64,000 nucleotides of DNA from Lysobacter sp. BMK333-48F3 (GTDB lineage Bacteria > Pseudomonadota > Gammaproteobacteria > Xanthomonadales > Xanthomonadaceae), in assembly GCF_019733395.1 (NCBI RefSeq), contig NZ_JAIHOO010000001.1:868001-932000 (forward strand), in the 5' to 3' direction. The notes beneath the pieces are model-generated. The model was not told where the DNA came from, did not search any database, and saw only the letters and a program-made list of their open reading frames with translations. A program made the translations under genes and the position numbers. This document shows positions 37,332 to 50,685 of this stretch, in pieces (within the stretch, counting starts at the first letter, position 1; every line of letters begins with the position of its first letter).

Positions 37332-38273
37332 TCAGTCGGCGGCGTCGGCGATCGCCGGCAGCGACTGGGCGATGAAATCGGCCGCGCCCTGCTCGAGCAG
37401 GCGCTGGGCGACCTCGATGCCGAGGCAGTCGGGGGCATCGCCGCGGCCTTCGCCGTGGGCGCGCACGGCGCGGCCGTCGCCGGCCGAGCCGACCAGGCCT
37501 TCCAGGCGCAGGTGGACGCCGTCCAGGCGCGCGTGCGCCGCCACCGGCACGTGGCAACTGCCGTGCAGGGCGCGGTTCATCGCCCGCTCCGCTTCCACGC
37601 AAGTGCGGGTGTCGGCGTGGTCGAGCGCCGCGCACAGCGCACGCGTGTCCAGGTCGTCTTCGCGGCATTCGATCGCGATCGCGCCCTGCGCCGGCGCCGG
37701 CAGCCAGTACGGCGATTCCAGGCGGCGACGGATGCGCGCGTCCAGCCCCAGCCGCTGCAGGCCCGCGCAGGCCAGCACGATCGCGTCGTAGTCGCCTTGG
37801 TCCAGCCGCGCCAGGCGGGTGTTGACGTTGCCGCGCAGGTCGAGCAGTTGCAGGTCCGGACGCAATGCGCGCAGTTGCGCCTGGCGGCGCAGCGAGGACG
37901 TGCCGACCCGCGCGCCGGCCGGCAGGCTGTCGATGCCGTCGTGGGCGTTGCTGACGAAGGCGTCGGCGTAGTCGGCGCGCTCCAGAATCGCCGGCAGGGC
38001 GAAACCCGGCTCCAGCTCCATCGGCACGTCCTTGAGCGAATGCACCGCGCAGTCGGCTTCGCCGCGCAGCATCGCCAGCTCCAGTTCCTTCAGGAACAGG
38101 CCCTTGCCGCCGATCGCGGCCAGCGAGCGGTCCAGCACCTCGTCGCCGCGCGTGCTCATCGGCACCAGCTCGACCGCCAACCCGGGGTGGGCCGCGCGCA
38201 GGCGGTCGGCGACGTGCTCGCTCTGCCACAGGGCGAGCGGGCTCTTGCGGGTGGCGATGCGCAGGGTCTTCAT
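37332..38273 (-). CDS. hemC: Hydroxymethylbilane synthase (porphobilinogen deaminase)
   Basis: Joins four porphobilinogen units into hydroxymethylbilane in haem synthesis; cytoplasmic. The 313-residue protein shows [13 protein letters not shown] at the start, [11 protein letters not shown], the catalytic Asp region [23 protein letters not shown], and the dipyrromethane-binding Cys in HGSCHVPV (about residue 240). ATG 38273 gives the typical N-terminus [11 protein letters not shown]. It lies downstream of algZ-algR in the same direction, as in Pseudomonas, but hemD does not follow: a convergent gene is there instead. Confidence 0.97.
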   Translation of the reverse strand: MKTLRIATRKSPLALWQSEHVADRLRAAHPGLAVELVPMSTRGDEVLDRSLAAIGGKGLFLKELELAMLRGEADCAVHSLKDVPMELEPGFALPAILERADYADAFVSNAHDGIDSLPAGARVGTSSLRRQAQLRALRPDLQLLDLRGNVNTRLARLDQGDYDAIVLACAGLQRLGLDARIRRRLESPYWLPAPAQGAIAIECREDDLDTRALCAALDHADTRTCVEAERAMNRALHGSCHVPVAAHARLDGVHLRLEGLVGSAGDGRAVRAHGEGRGDAPDCLGIEVAQRLLEQGAADFIAQSLPAIADAAD

Positions 38274-39037
<764 letters not shown>

Positions 39038-39772
39038 TCAAAGATGCTTGAGCGTCTCGCGCAGCGCCGCCACGCAGCGGCGGCTGACTTCCAGCGGTTG
39101 CTTGCCGTGGCGAAGCACCGCCTGGACATGCCCTTCCGAATCGCGCTTGAGCTCGACGATCTCGTGCCGGGCGACCAGGCAGTTGCGGTGGATGCGCACG
39201 AAACGTTCGCCGAATTCGTCCTCCAGCGACTTCAGCGACTCCTCGATCAGGTCCTCGCCGCGCGCATGGTGCACGATCACGTACTTCTCTTCGGCGTGCA
39301 GGTAATGCACGTCCTCGATCGGGATCAGACGCAGGCTGCCGCGCAGCCGCGCGCACAGGTGGCTGCGGCTCTGCCCCGGCGCGGTCCCGGCCTCGCCGTG
39401 GCGCTCGCGCCCGGCGGCGAAAGTGCGTACCCGTTCCAGCGCCGCGTCCAGGCGTTCGGCGCGCACCGGCTTGACCAGGTAGTCGATCGCCTCGGCCTCG
39501 AACGCCGACAGCGCGTGCGCGTCGTAGGCGGTGCAGAACACCACCGCCGGACGCGGATCGAACGCGGCCAGGTGGCGCGCCGCCTCCAGGCCGTCGATGC
39601 CGGGCATGGCGATGTCGAGCAGGACCAGATCGGGCCGGTGCTCGGCGCAGGCGTGCAAGGCGTGTTGGCCGTCGGCGGCTTCGGCGACGATCTCGACGTC
39701 GTCGCGTTCGCTCAGCAGGCCGCGCAGGCGCTCGCGCGCCAACGGTTCGTCGTCAGCGATCACCACTCTCAT
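39038..39772 (-). CDS. algR: LytTR-family response regulator (AlgR-like)
   Basis: A 244-residue two-component regulator. The receiver domain (1-120) has the acidic pair Asp7/Asp8, the phospho-acceptor Asp53 in LVLLDIAMPG, Thr/Ala switch CTAYD and Lys in YLVKPV. The LytTR DNA-binding domain (about 140-244) includes LIPIEDVHYLHAEEKYVIVH and FVRIHRNCLVA. It follows the cognate sensor gene. ATG 39772 is preferred because GAGG lies 6 bp upstream and the receiver starts at once; ATG 39784 and 39796 (the last overlapping the kinase stop) are alternatives. The neighbourhood (algZ, hemC) matches AlgR of pseudomonads and xanthomonads. Confidence 0.92.
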   Translation of the reverse strand: MRVVIADDEPLARERLRGLLSERDDVEIVAEAADGQHALHACAEHRPDLVLLDIAMPGIDGLEAARHLAAFDPRPAVVFCTAYDAHALSAFEAEAIDYLVKPVRAERLDAALERVRTFAAGRERHGEAGTAPGQSRSHLCARLRGSLRLIPIEDVHYLHAEEKYVIVHHARGEDLIEESLKSLEDEFGERFVRIHRNCLVARHEIVELKRDSEGHVQAVLRHGKQPLEVSRRCVAALRETLKHL

Positions 39773-39792
39773 GGACTGCCTCATCGGACCCT

Positions 39793-40851
39793 TCATCGGC
39801 TCTGCGCCTCCACCCCGGTCGGCACGTGCAGTTCGCACAGATAGTAGCCCCCGTCCCAGCCTGCGGTCATCCTGGCCGTGGGTCCGTAGGCGTAACGCAG
39901 GCGCTGGCCGATGCTGTGCTGGGCGTGGCGCGAGCCGCCGGCCCGGCCCTCGGCCGGAGTCGGCGCCGGGTTGCGTATACGCAACAGCAACCGGTCGGCG
40001 AGCTGGGTCAGCTCGATCTCGACCTCGCCGCCGGCGGGCAGGCGCGAGACCCCGTGCAGCACCGCGTTCTCGACCAGGGGCTGCAGGATCAGCCGCGGCA
40101 GCGGCATCTTCCACGGCAAGGGCTCGCGCTTGCGCCACACCACCCGCAGCCGCTCGCCCAGGCGCAGTTGCTCGATCGCCAGGTAGCGCTCGGCCAGCTC
40201 GACCTCCTCGTCCAGGCTGGAATCGCTCTGCGAGGCGCCCAATGCGGCGCGGAACAGGTCGGACAGGTCCAGCACCGCGCGCTCGGCCACCACCGGGTCG
40301 CTGCGGACCAGGCCGGCGATGGTGTTCATGCTGTTGAAAAGGAAATGCGGCTTGATCCGCGCCTGCAGCGCGTCGACCTCGGCGCGGGCGTTGGCGCGCA
40401 CCTGCGCCTTCCAGCTGTCGTTGACGTACAGGTAGCGCAGGACCACGCCGACCGCGAGCGCGGCGACCGCGGTGGTGCCGCCGACGAAGCGGGCGAAGCT
40501 GATCCCCTCGGGCACCAGCGCGACCGAGGTCGCGTCGTCGATCCGGTGGGTGACCGCCGCCAACGCGGCGGCGATCGCGGCCGCGCTGATCGTGGCCAGG
40601 AAGCCGCCCAGCGCCGGCGGCAATTGGGCGAGCAGGCGCCGCGAGCCGCACAGCAGGACCGAGATCGCCAGCGCCAGCCACAGCGCGAAGGCGCTGGAAG
40701 ACACGAACCGGCCATAGTTCCAGTGGCTGCCGTCGGGCACCAGGGCGAGCACGATCACGATCAGCTCGGCCATGCTCAGCATGACCAACAGGCGCGGCAG
40801 CCGGCACAGGTCCGGCAGCCAGGATTCGCGCTCGCCGACCGGTTCGCTCAT
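39793..40851 (-). CDS. algZ: LytS/AlgZ-type sensor histidine kinase
   Basis: A 352-residue inner-membrane kinase. Four hydrophobic helices (about residues 18-38, 53-70, 80-100 and 122-142) precede a His_kinase domain with the phospho-acceptor His in KPHFLFNSMNTI and an N-box LVENAVLHG in a short ATPase domain. This is the unorthodox FimS/AlgZ class that pairs with LytTR regulators. It overlaps or abuts algR, whose candidate starts lie at 39772-39796, and lies 12 bp after the carboxylesterase gene. In Pseudomonas the pair controls pili and exopolysaccharide; the targets here are unknown. Confidence 0.92.
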   Translation of the reverse strand: MSEPVGERESWLPDLCRLPRLLVMLSMAELIVIVLALVPDGSHWNYGRFVSSSAFALWLALAISVLLCGSRRLLAQLPPALGGFLATISAAAIAAALAAVTHRIDDATSVALVPEGISFARFVGGTTAVAALAVGVVLRYLYVNDSWKAQVRANARAEVDALQARIKPHFLFNSMNTIAGLVRSDPVVAERAVLDLSDLFRAALGASQSDSSLDEEVELAERYLAIEQLRLGERLRVVWRKREPLPWKMPLPRLILQPLVENAVLHGVSRLPAGGEVEIELTQLADRLLLRIRNPAPTPAEGRAGGSRHAQHSIGQRLRYAYGPTARMTAGWDGGYYLCELHVPTGVEAQSR

Positions 40852-40863
40852 GGCCCGGGACGC

Positions 40864-41568
40864 TCAGCCGGCCGCGAAGCGTTGCGACATCCAGTCGCCG
40901 AGCGCCGCGATCTCTTCGGCGCAGACCTGGTGGGCCATCGGGTAGGCGTGCCAGTCGACCTGGGCACCCAGGGTGCGCAATCGCGCCGCGGCCAGTTCGC
41001 CGCCGCGGTAGGGCACCACCGGGTCGTGGCTGCCGTGGGCCATGAACACCGGCTGGGCGCGCACGGCCGGACCGGCTTCGCGGATCAGCCGATCGGCCAT
41101 CGGCAGGTAGGTCGACAGCCCGACCAGCCCGCCCAGCGGCTCGCTGCGGCGCAGGCCGGCGGCCAGGGTGACCGCGCCGCCTTGCGAGAAGCCGGCCAGC
41201 AGCACCCGCGCGGCCGGCACGCCGCGCTCGCCTTCGCGCGCGATCAGCGCCTCGACCTGGGCCACCGATTCCTCGACCCCGGCCTCGTCGGCGCGGTTGG
41301 CCAGGTCGTTGAAGTCGCGGATGTCGTACCAGGCGCGCATGCGCAGGCCGTTGTTGATCGTGACCGGGCGCACCGGCGCGTGCGGGAACACGAAGCGCAG
41401 CGCCGGCCAGTCGCGGCGGACCAGTTCCGGCACGATCGGGGCGAAGTCGTGGCCGTCGGCGCCGAGGCCGTGCAGCCACAGCACGCTCCAGGCCGGCGCC
41501 GGGCCGGTGGCGTGTTCGACGGTTTCCAGCAGCTCGGGAGCGGGCAGTTCGGGAGCGGACGTAGTCAT
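40864..41568 (-). CDS. Carboxylesterase/acyl-protein thioesterase-like hydrolase
   Basis: A 234-residue alpha/beta hydrolase of the phospholipase/carboxylesterase (EstB) family. It shows WLHGLGADGHDF (oxyanion loop, about residues 27-38), PHAPVRPVTINNG, the nucleophile GFSQGGA, Asp in HGSHDPVVP and His in YPMAHQV. No signal peptide, so cytoplasmic. ATG 41568 or 41577 are both possible. It is 12 bp upstream of algZ in the same direction, so it may be co-transcribed with the two-component genes. Confidence 0.92.
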   Translation of the reverse strand: MTTSAPELPAPELLETVEHATGPAPAWSVLWLHGLGADGHDFAPIVPELVRRDWPALRFVFPHAPVRPVTINNGLRMRAWYDIRDFNDLANRADEAGVEESVAQVEALIAREGERGVPAARVLLAGFSQGGAVTLAAGLRRSEPLGGLVGLSTYLPMADRLIREAGPAVRAQPVFMAHGSHDPVVPYRGGELAAARLRTLGAQVDWHAYPMAHQVCAEEIAALGDWMSQRFAAG

Positions 41569-41653
41569 CGGCCGCATTGTGGCGGTGCGCGCACGCCGCG
41601 CCAAGCGCGGGCGGCGCCGGCGTGTCCGCCGTCGCATTCGCCCGCGCCGGGGG

Positions 41654-42661
41654 TCAGCGCGTGGGCAGCTTGAAATTGAGCGTGCGGCGGGCGCTGTGGG
41701 CCTCGCCGGTGGCCTCGAAGCGCAGCCGCGACACCGCCGCCAGCGCGGCCTCGTCGAAGATCCCGGCCGGTTGCGCCGAGACCAGCCGCGGCGCGCCGAC
41801 CCGGCCGTCGGGCAGGATGGTGAAGCTGACCTCGACGCTGCCTTCGATCTTGCGGTTCAACGCCGACAGCGGATAGCGCGGGCTGGCGTCGGCGAGCAAG
41901 CGCGGCGCGCTGCGGCCGCTGCGGGCCGCCGCCGGCGCGGTCGCGGCCGGCGCCGCGGCCGGGGTCGAGGCCGAAGCCGGCGGCGCCACGGCGGGGGTTT
42001 CGGTCGCGGCGATCGCGCTGGCGCGCTGCGCGGCCGCGTCGGCGGCGGTCGCGCTGGCGGCGGCCTCGGCCTTCAGCGCGGCGCTCGACAACAGCGCCGC
42101 CTCGCGCCGCGCCGGCGCGGTCTGCGCGCGTTCGGCGATCAAGCGCTGGGTTTCGTCGCGGCCCTGCTGCTGGCGCGCCAGTTCCGCCCGGTGCAGGCCG
42201 TCGCGCAGGCGCGGCAGCGCCGGCGCCTGCGGATCCATCCGCGCCAGCAATTCGAGCAAGCGCCGGGTTTCGACCAGATCGTCGTCGACCAGGGCCTGTT
42301 CGCCGGCGATGACCACATAGGGCTGCAGTTCGCTGAGCGCGCCGATTACGTCGATCTGCCCGGCTTCGCGGTCGCGCAGGGCCAGGTAATAGTCGACCGC
42401 GCTGTCGCCGGCCGGGGTGTGGATGCGCTGCTCGCGCAGCGCCTGCGAAGCGCGCGCGCGCAGGCCTTCGGAATCGAGTTCGACCAGCGGCGCCGGCAAG
42501 GCCACGGCCGCATCGAGTTCGGCGCCGGTCTGCGGCTTCTCGTTACCGCCGCCCGAGCCGCATCCGCCCAGCAGGACGGCCAGGCTCAGGGCGGCGCCGA
42601 GCGCGGCGCCGCGGCGCGTTCCGGCGGCGCGACGGCGCGCCGGTGTGGCAACTAGCTTCAC
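41654..42661 (-). CDS. Lipoprotein with TonB C-terminal domain
   Basis: A 335-residue predicted lipoprotein. GTG 42661 starts MKLVATPARRRAAG, with a hydrophobic stretch ending in lipobox LLGGC (about residue 33), then a Gly-rich linker. Residues about 45-240 are helical, with two tetratricopeptide-like stretches and an Ala/Pro-rich linker. The last 80 residues (SPRYPLSALNRKIEGSVEVSFTILPDGRV to LRFEATG) are a TonB C-terminal domain. Classical TonB is anchored by an uncleaved helix; here the anchor looks like a lipid. If so, it may not energise receptors but could bind TonB boxes or envelope proteins. Confidence 0.82.
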   Translation of the reverse strand: MKLVATPARRRAAGTRRGAALGAALSLAVLLGGCGSGGGNEKPQTGAELDAAVALPAPLVELDSEGLRARASQALREQRIHTPAGDSAVDYYLALRDREAGQIDVIGALSELQPYVVIAGEQALVDDDLVETRRLLELLARMDPQAPALPRLRDGLHRAELARQQQGRDETQRLIAERAQTAPARREAALLSSAALKAEAAASATAADAAAQRASAIAATETPAVAPPASASTPAAAPAATAPAAARSGRSAPRLLADASPRYPLSALNRKIEGSVEVSFTILPDGRVGAPRLVSAQPAGIFDEAALAAVSRLRFEATGEAHSARRTLNFKLPTR

Positions 42662-42956
42662 TGCACAAATCCCCTGTACCGCCCACTGCAGAAATCGCGC
42701 GCAGACTAGGCCCGGGATGTGACGGCGGTACTGCATCGCCCTTGCCAATCCTGGTGAACGCATGACGTTCTCCGGTGCCGAGCTTCCTGCCGCGAACCGC
42801 GGATTATGCGGCCAGCCGGAACGTGACGCGATGCTCAATCGGGCCATACGGTCAGCTCGCGCTCCGGAAGCTGACCGGGGCACATTAGCCTGCGTACGGT
42901 CGCCGGGGCGCGGTGAAATTGTATTGCGCCGCGGCCGGCGCCTATCCTCTGGCCCC
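42662..42956. other. Divergent intergenic region between TonB-domain lipoprotein and efflux cluster
   Basis: A 295-bp gap between the leftward lipoprotein gene and the rightward efflux cluster. It should contain both promoters and any metal-responsive operator. TTGTATTGCGCC lies at 42919-42930. No clear palindrome of the MerR or CzcR type was found. Confidence 0.4.
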
Positions 42957-43316
42957 ATGTCCGCCCCTTCCGCCCTCGCCGCCGCGCTGCGCTACCTCGT
43001 ATTCGGGGTGCTGATCGCGGTGATGCTGGTCAAGCCGGCGCTGGCCTTCGCCAGCGAGGCCGGCGAACCGGCGGCGGCCGTCGCCGCGCACGCGGGCGAG
43101 GCGGGCGACGAGGCGCCGACCGCGCCGCACGACGAAGACGGCTGCGGCGACGCCAGCTGGCATCTGAGCCACTGCTGCGCGATGCAGGCGGCCTTGTTGC
43201 CGCGGATCCAGCTCGGCCTGGCCGCCGAGCGCGCCGCCGCGCCCTTGCCGGCCGGCGCCGGCAGCGACGCGATCCGCCCCACCGCGAACCCGTTCCGCCC
43301 GCCGATCCGGGCCTGA
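42957..43316 (+). CDS. CzcI-like small exported Cys/His protein
   Basis: A 119-residue protein with a signal peptide (about residues 1-31, ending ALAFA) and a short motif DEDGCGDASWHLSHCCAMQ rich in Cys and His, followed by a Pro-rich tail. It lies 103 bp upstream of czcC. Position and metal-ligand-rich motif match the small CzcI-type proteins that precede czcCBA operons in other bacteria and are thought to bind metal or adjust efflux. Sequence similarity to CzcI itself is weak, so the name is a suggestion. Confidence 0.7.
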   Translation: MSAPSALAAALRYLVFGVLIAVMLVKPALAFASEAGEPAAAVAAHAGEAGDEAPTAPHDEDGCGDASWHLSHCCAMQAALLPRIQLGLAAERAAAPLPAGAGSDAIRPTANPFRPPIRA

Positions 43317-43419
43317 TCCCGAACTCGCTTCCGCACCGCCCTGGCCGACCCGGCCAGTGCCTGCCGTGCGCGGCCGCCAGCCGCCGCGGCGCCCCAAGAG
43401 ATTCTCGGAGATCGCTCCC

Positions 43420-44741
43420 ATGTGGTTACGTCCGGCGGCCTTGGCCGTCCTGACGGCTGCGCTGTGCCTGTCGGCACAGGCGCAGCCGCGCCCTGCCCTG
43501 TCCGCTCCCAAGCCGGAGCCCGCCGCGCCGCGGCCGGCTTCGGTATTCACCCTCGACGACGCCCTCGCCCGTATCGGCCAGGCCCACCCCGACCTGCGCA
43601 TGTTCGGCGGCCAGCGCGACGTGCTGCTGGCCGAACGCGATCGGGCCGCGCAAACGCCGCCGTGGATGGTCGGCGTCGCGGTCGACAACGTGCTCGGCAG
43701 CGGCGCGGTCGCCGGCGCCAAGGCCGCCGAGGTCACGTTGAGCCTGGCCTCGGTGTTCGAACGCGGCGGCAAGCTCGATGCGCGCCGCGCCGTCGCGCAA
43801 AGCCGGATCGACGCGCTCGCGGTGGATCGCGAAGGACGGCGCCTGGATCTGCTGGCCGAAGCCGCGCGCCGCTACCTGGCCATCGTCGCCGCGCAGCGCG
43901 GCATCGAGCTGGCCCAGTTCGACATCGGCCAACGCAAGCGCGCCGTGGCCGCCGCCCGCCAACGCCTGCAGGCCGGCGCCTCGCCCGAATCGGGCCTGTT
44001 GACCGCGCAGGCCGCGCTGGCCCGGGCCGAACTCGACCGCCGCCGCAGCGAACAAAGCCTGCTCGCCGCGCGCCAGCATCTGGCCGCGCTATGGGGCGAA
44101 CGCGACCCCGGTTTCGCCAACGTCGCCGGCGATCCGTACGCGCTGCCGGCAATCCAGGACGCGACCGCGCTGGCCGGCCTGCTCGACCGCACCCCGGAGC
44201 TGGCCCGCTTCGCCGACCAGGCGCGCATCGCCGAGGCGCGCCTGCGCCTGGCGCAAACCGAGGCCGCCCCCGACCTGTCCTGGCAGGTCGGCCTGCGCCG
44301 GCTGCAGGACGGCAGCGACTTCGGCCTGGTCGGCAGCGTGTCGATGCCGCTGGGCGCGCGCCGCCGCGCCGAACCCGGCATCCGCGGCGCCCAGGCCGAA
44401 CTGGCCCTGCTGGAGACCGAGCGCGAAGCCAAGGGTTTGTCGCTGTATTCGACCCTGGTCGAAGCGCACGGCCGCTATCGGGTCGGCGCGCTGGAAGTCG
44501 CGCGTTTGCAGGACGAGGTGCTGCCGCGCCTGGTCCGCGCCGAGGCCGCGGCCGACTACGCCTACCGCGCCGGCGCGATCGGCTATCTGGAACTGGCCTT
44601 GTTGCAGGCCGAAAGCGTGGCGGTGCGCAGGCAGCGCCTGGATGCGGCCGTGGCCGCGCAACTGGCGCTGATCGAGATCCAGCGCCTGACCGGCGAGGGC
44701 TTCCTCGCCGCCTCTTCCGCCGAGCCCGCAGGAGCCGCCCG

Positions 44742-44745
<4 letters not shown>
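43420..44745 (+). CDS. czcC: CzcC-family outer-membrane channel of heavy-metal efflux
   Basis: A 441-residue TolC-like outer-membrane factor for an RND heavy-metal pump. Signal peptide (1-22) followed by two duplicated coiled-coil halves (about 45-230 and 250-430) typical of OEP proteins, e.g. RIGQAHPDLRMFGGQRDVLLAERDRAAQ and YAYRAGAIGYLELALLQAESVAVRRQRL. It is the first member of the czcCBA set; the stop overlaps the czcB start by four bases. A GGAG ribosome site precedes ATG 43420. Confidence 0.9.
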
Positions 44746-48975
<4,230 letters not shown>

Positions 48976-49083
48976 GCCGCCACCGCGCGGATCGCGGCGA
49001 CAGCGCGATCCGCGTCCTCGCCGGCCGCTCACGGGCGGCCGGCTTCAATGGGTCTTCGCGACATCGACTGGTGGAGCATCGAT

Positions 49084-49971
49084 ATGGGCAGCGGACACGA
49101 TCACGGCAGCAGCGCGATCCGCCACGAACGTCCGCTGTGGTGGGCCTTGGGCCTGACCGGCGGCTTCCTGATCGCCGAAGTCGTCGGCGCCTTCCTCACC
49201 GGCAGCCTGGCGCTGCTGTCGGACGCCGCGCACATGGGCACCGACACCCTGGCGTTGAGCATCGCCCTGGTCGCGGTGCGCCTGGCGCGGCGCCCGCCCG
49301 ACGCCCGGCGCAGCTACGGCTATGCGCGGATGGAAGCGATGGGGGCGATGGTCAACGGCCTGCTGCTGTTCGGCGTCGCCGGCTACATCCTGTGGGAAGC
49401 GGCCGCTCGTTTCCGCGAGCCGAGCGAAATCGCCACCACCGGCATGCTGATCGTCGCCGCGCTGGGCCTGGTCGTGAACCTGATCGCGATGCGGCTGTTG
49501 CGCGCCGGCAGCGGCGAAAGCCTCAACCTCAAGGGCGCCTACCTGGAGGTGTGGAGCGACATGCTCGGCTCGGTCGCGGTGATCGCCGCAGCGATCGCGA
49601 TCCGCGTCACCGGTTGGGCCTGGATCGACCCGGCGCTGGCGGTGGCGATCGGCCTGTGGGTGCTGCCGCGCACCTGGACCCTGCTGCGCGAAGCCGGCAA
49701 CGTGCTGATGGAAGGCGTGCCCGCCGGCATCGAGTTGGAAGCGCTGCGCCGCGACCTGGCCGGTCTCGACGGGGTGATCGACGTGCACGACCTGCACGTC
49801 TGGTCGCTGGCCTCGAACGCGCCGGCGCTGAGCGCGCACCTGAGCGTCGCCGCCGGCACCGACATCGACGCCCTGCGCCGCGCGGCGAACGCGCGGCTGG
49901 ACCAAGGCTACGGCATCGATCACAGCACCTTGCAGATCGAGTACGAGCGCTGCGACACCGCGCATGCCTGA
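49084..49971 (+). CDS. czcD: CDF-family cation exporter (CzcD-like)
   Basis: A 295-residue cation diffusion facilitator with six hydrophobic helices and a cytoplasmic C-terminal ferredoxin-like domain. The N-terminus MGSGHDHG is His-rich, as in CzcD. TM2 metal site is SDAAHMGTD (HxxxD); in TM5 the matching place reads EVWSD (ExxxD). The C-terminal domain has DVHDLHVWSL. ATG 49084 is preferred over ATG 49048 for its ribosome site GGAG and for the CzcD-like start. It follows czcA by 108 bp, probably the last gene of the metal-resistance cluster. Confidence 0.9.
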   Translation: MGSGHDHGSSAIRHERPLWWALGLTGGFLIAEVVGAFLTGSLALLSDAAHMGTDTLALSIALVAVRLARRPPDARRSYGYARMEAMGAMVNGLLLFGVAGYILWEAAARFREPSEIATTGMLIVAALGLVVNLIAMRLLRAGSGESLNLKGAYLEVWSDMLGSVAVIAAAIAIRVTGWAWIDPALAVAIGLWVLPRTWTLLREAGNVLMEGVPAGIELEALRRDLAGLDGVIDVHDLHVWSLASNAPALSAHLSVAAGTDIDALRRAANARLDQGYGIDHSTLQIEYERCDTAHA

Positions 49972-50019
49972 GCCACGGCTTCGGTCATTGGCGACGTGTC
50001 GGCCGCGCCTGCGCGTCCC

Positions 50020-50043
50020 GGTCGCGGCTTACGCCGCTCCTAC
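50020..50043. repeat. GTAGGAGC-type dispersed hairpin (reverse orientation)
   Basis: A 24-bp copy GGTCGCGGCTTACGCCGC..., reverse complement of the unit at 37160, lies between convergent czcD and the diheme cytochrome gene, in the 128-bp gap 49972-50099. Confidence 0.85.
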
Positions 50044-50099
50044 GGCCGACCCGCAACCTGGTTCCTGATTCCTCTCTTCTCACTCCTTTGCGCTCGCTC

Positions 50100-50672
50100 C
50101 TAGCTCTCCGGGCAGGGGCCGCCCGCGTCGGCCCAGGTCTTGAATGCGGCGACGAACTCCGGATGCGGTACCGGCACCGGCGCGCGGTTGCCGCCGGGCG
50201 CCCAGCCCCACAGCACCAGCTTGTCTTCGCTGACGTGCTTGATCAGCGCGGCGAAGTCGCGGCCGCCGTTCTGCTTCTTGTCCTGGATCATCGCGCACAG
50301 CTGCGGCGCCGGCAGGCCGATCCAGGCCATCTTGTGCTCGGGCGGCGGCAGCTGCCAATGCGGCGCGCCCGGCGGCGCGTTCGCGCCATAGCTGGCCGGC
50401 AGGTTGGCTTCGCCATGGCAGGTCGAGCACGGCAGGCCGGCCGCGCCCTTGCCTTCCGGGCCGCGCACCACGCCCATCGCATGCGGCAGGCCGGCGTCGA
50501 ATTGCAACGGCTGGTCGCCGGGAATGTGGCAGTTCTGGCAGCGCGGATGCTGGAACACCTTCTGCACGGTGGCGAAGGCCGCCACCGCCTGGGTGCGTTG
50601 TTCCGGCGAGATCTTGGGGCCGCAGGCGCTCAGAGCCAGGGCGGCGGTCGCGGCGATCGCTAGGGTTCGCAT
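50100..50672 (-). CDS. Diheme c-type cytochrome lipoprotein
   Basis: A 190-residue periplasmic protein. The signal peptide ends in lipobox LSAC (about residue 17). Two haem-binding motifs CQNCH (about residue 45) and CSTCH (about 82) are present; HPRCQNCHIPGD and GLPCSTCHGEANLP are typical of cytochromes that partner membrane or periplasmic molybdenum hydroxylases. Its start is 13 bp after the stop of the large molybdenum subunit gene, same direction, so it likely accepts the enzyme's electrons and passes them to the respiratory chain. Confidence 0.9.
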   Translation of the reverse strand: MRTLAIAATAALALSACGPKISPEQRTQAVAAFATVQKVFQHPRCQNCHIPGDQPLQFDAGLPHAMGVVRGPEGKGAAGLPCSTCHGEANLPASYGANAPPGAPHWQLPPPEHKMAWIGLPAPQLCAMIQDKKQNGGRDFAALIKHVSEDKLVLWGWAPGGNRAPVPVPHPEFVAAFKTWADAGGPCPES

Positions 50673-50685
50673 TCGTCGGTCTCCC

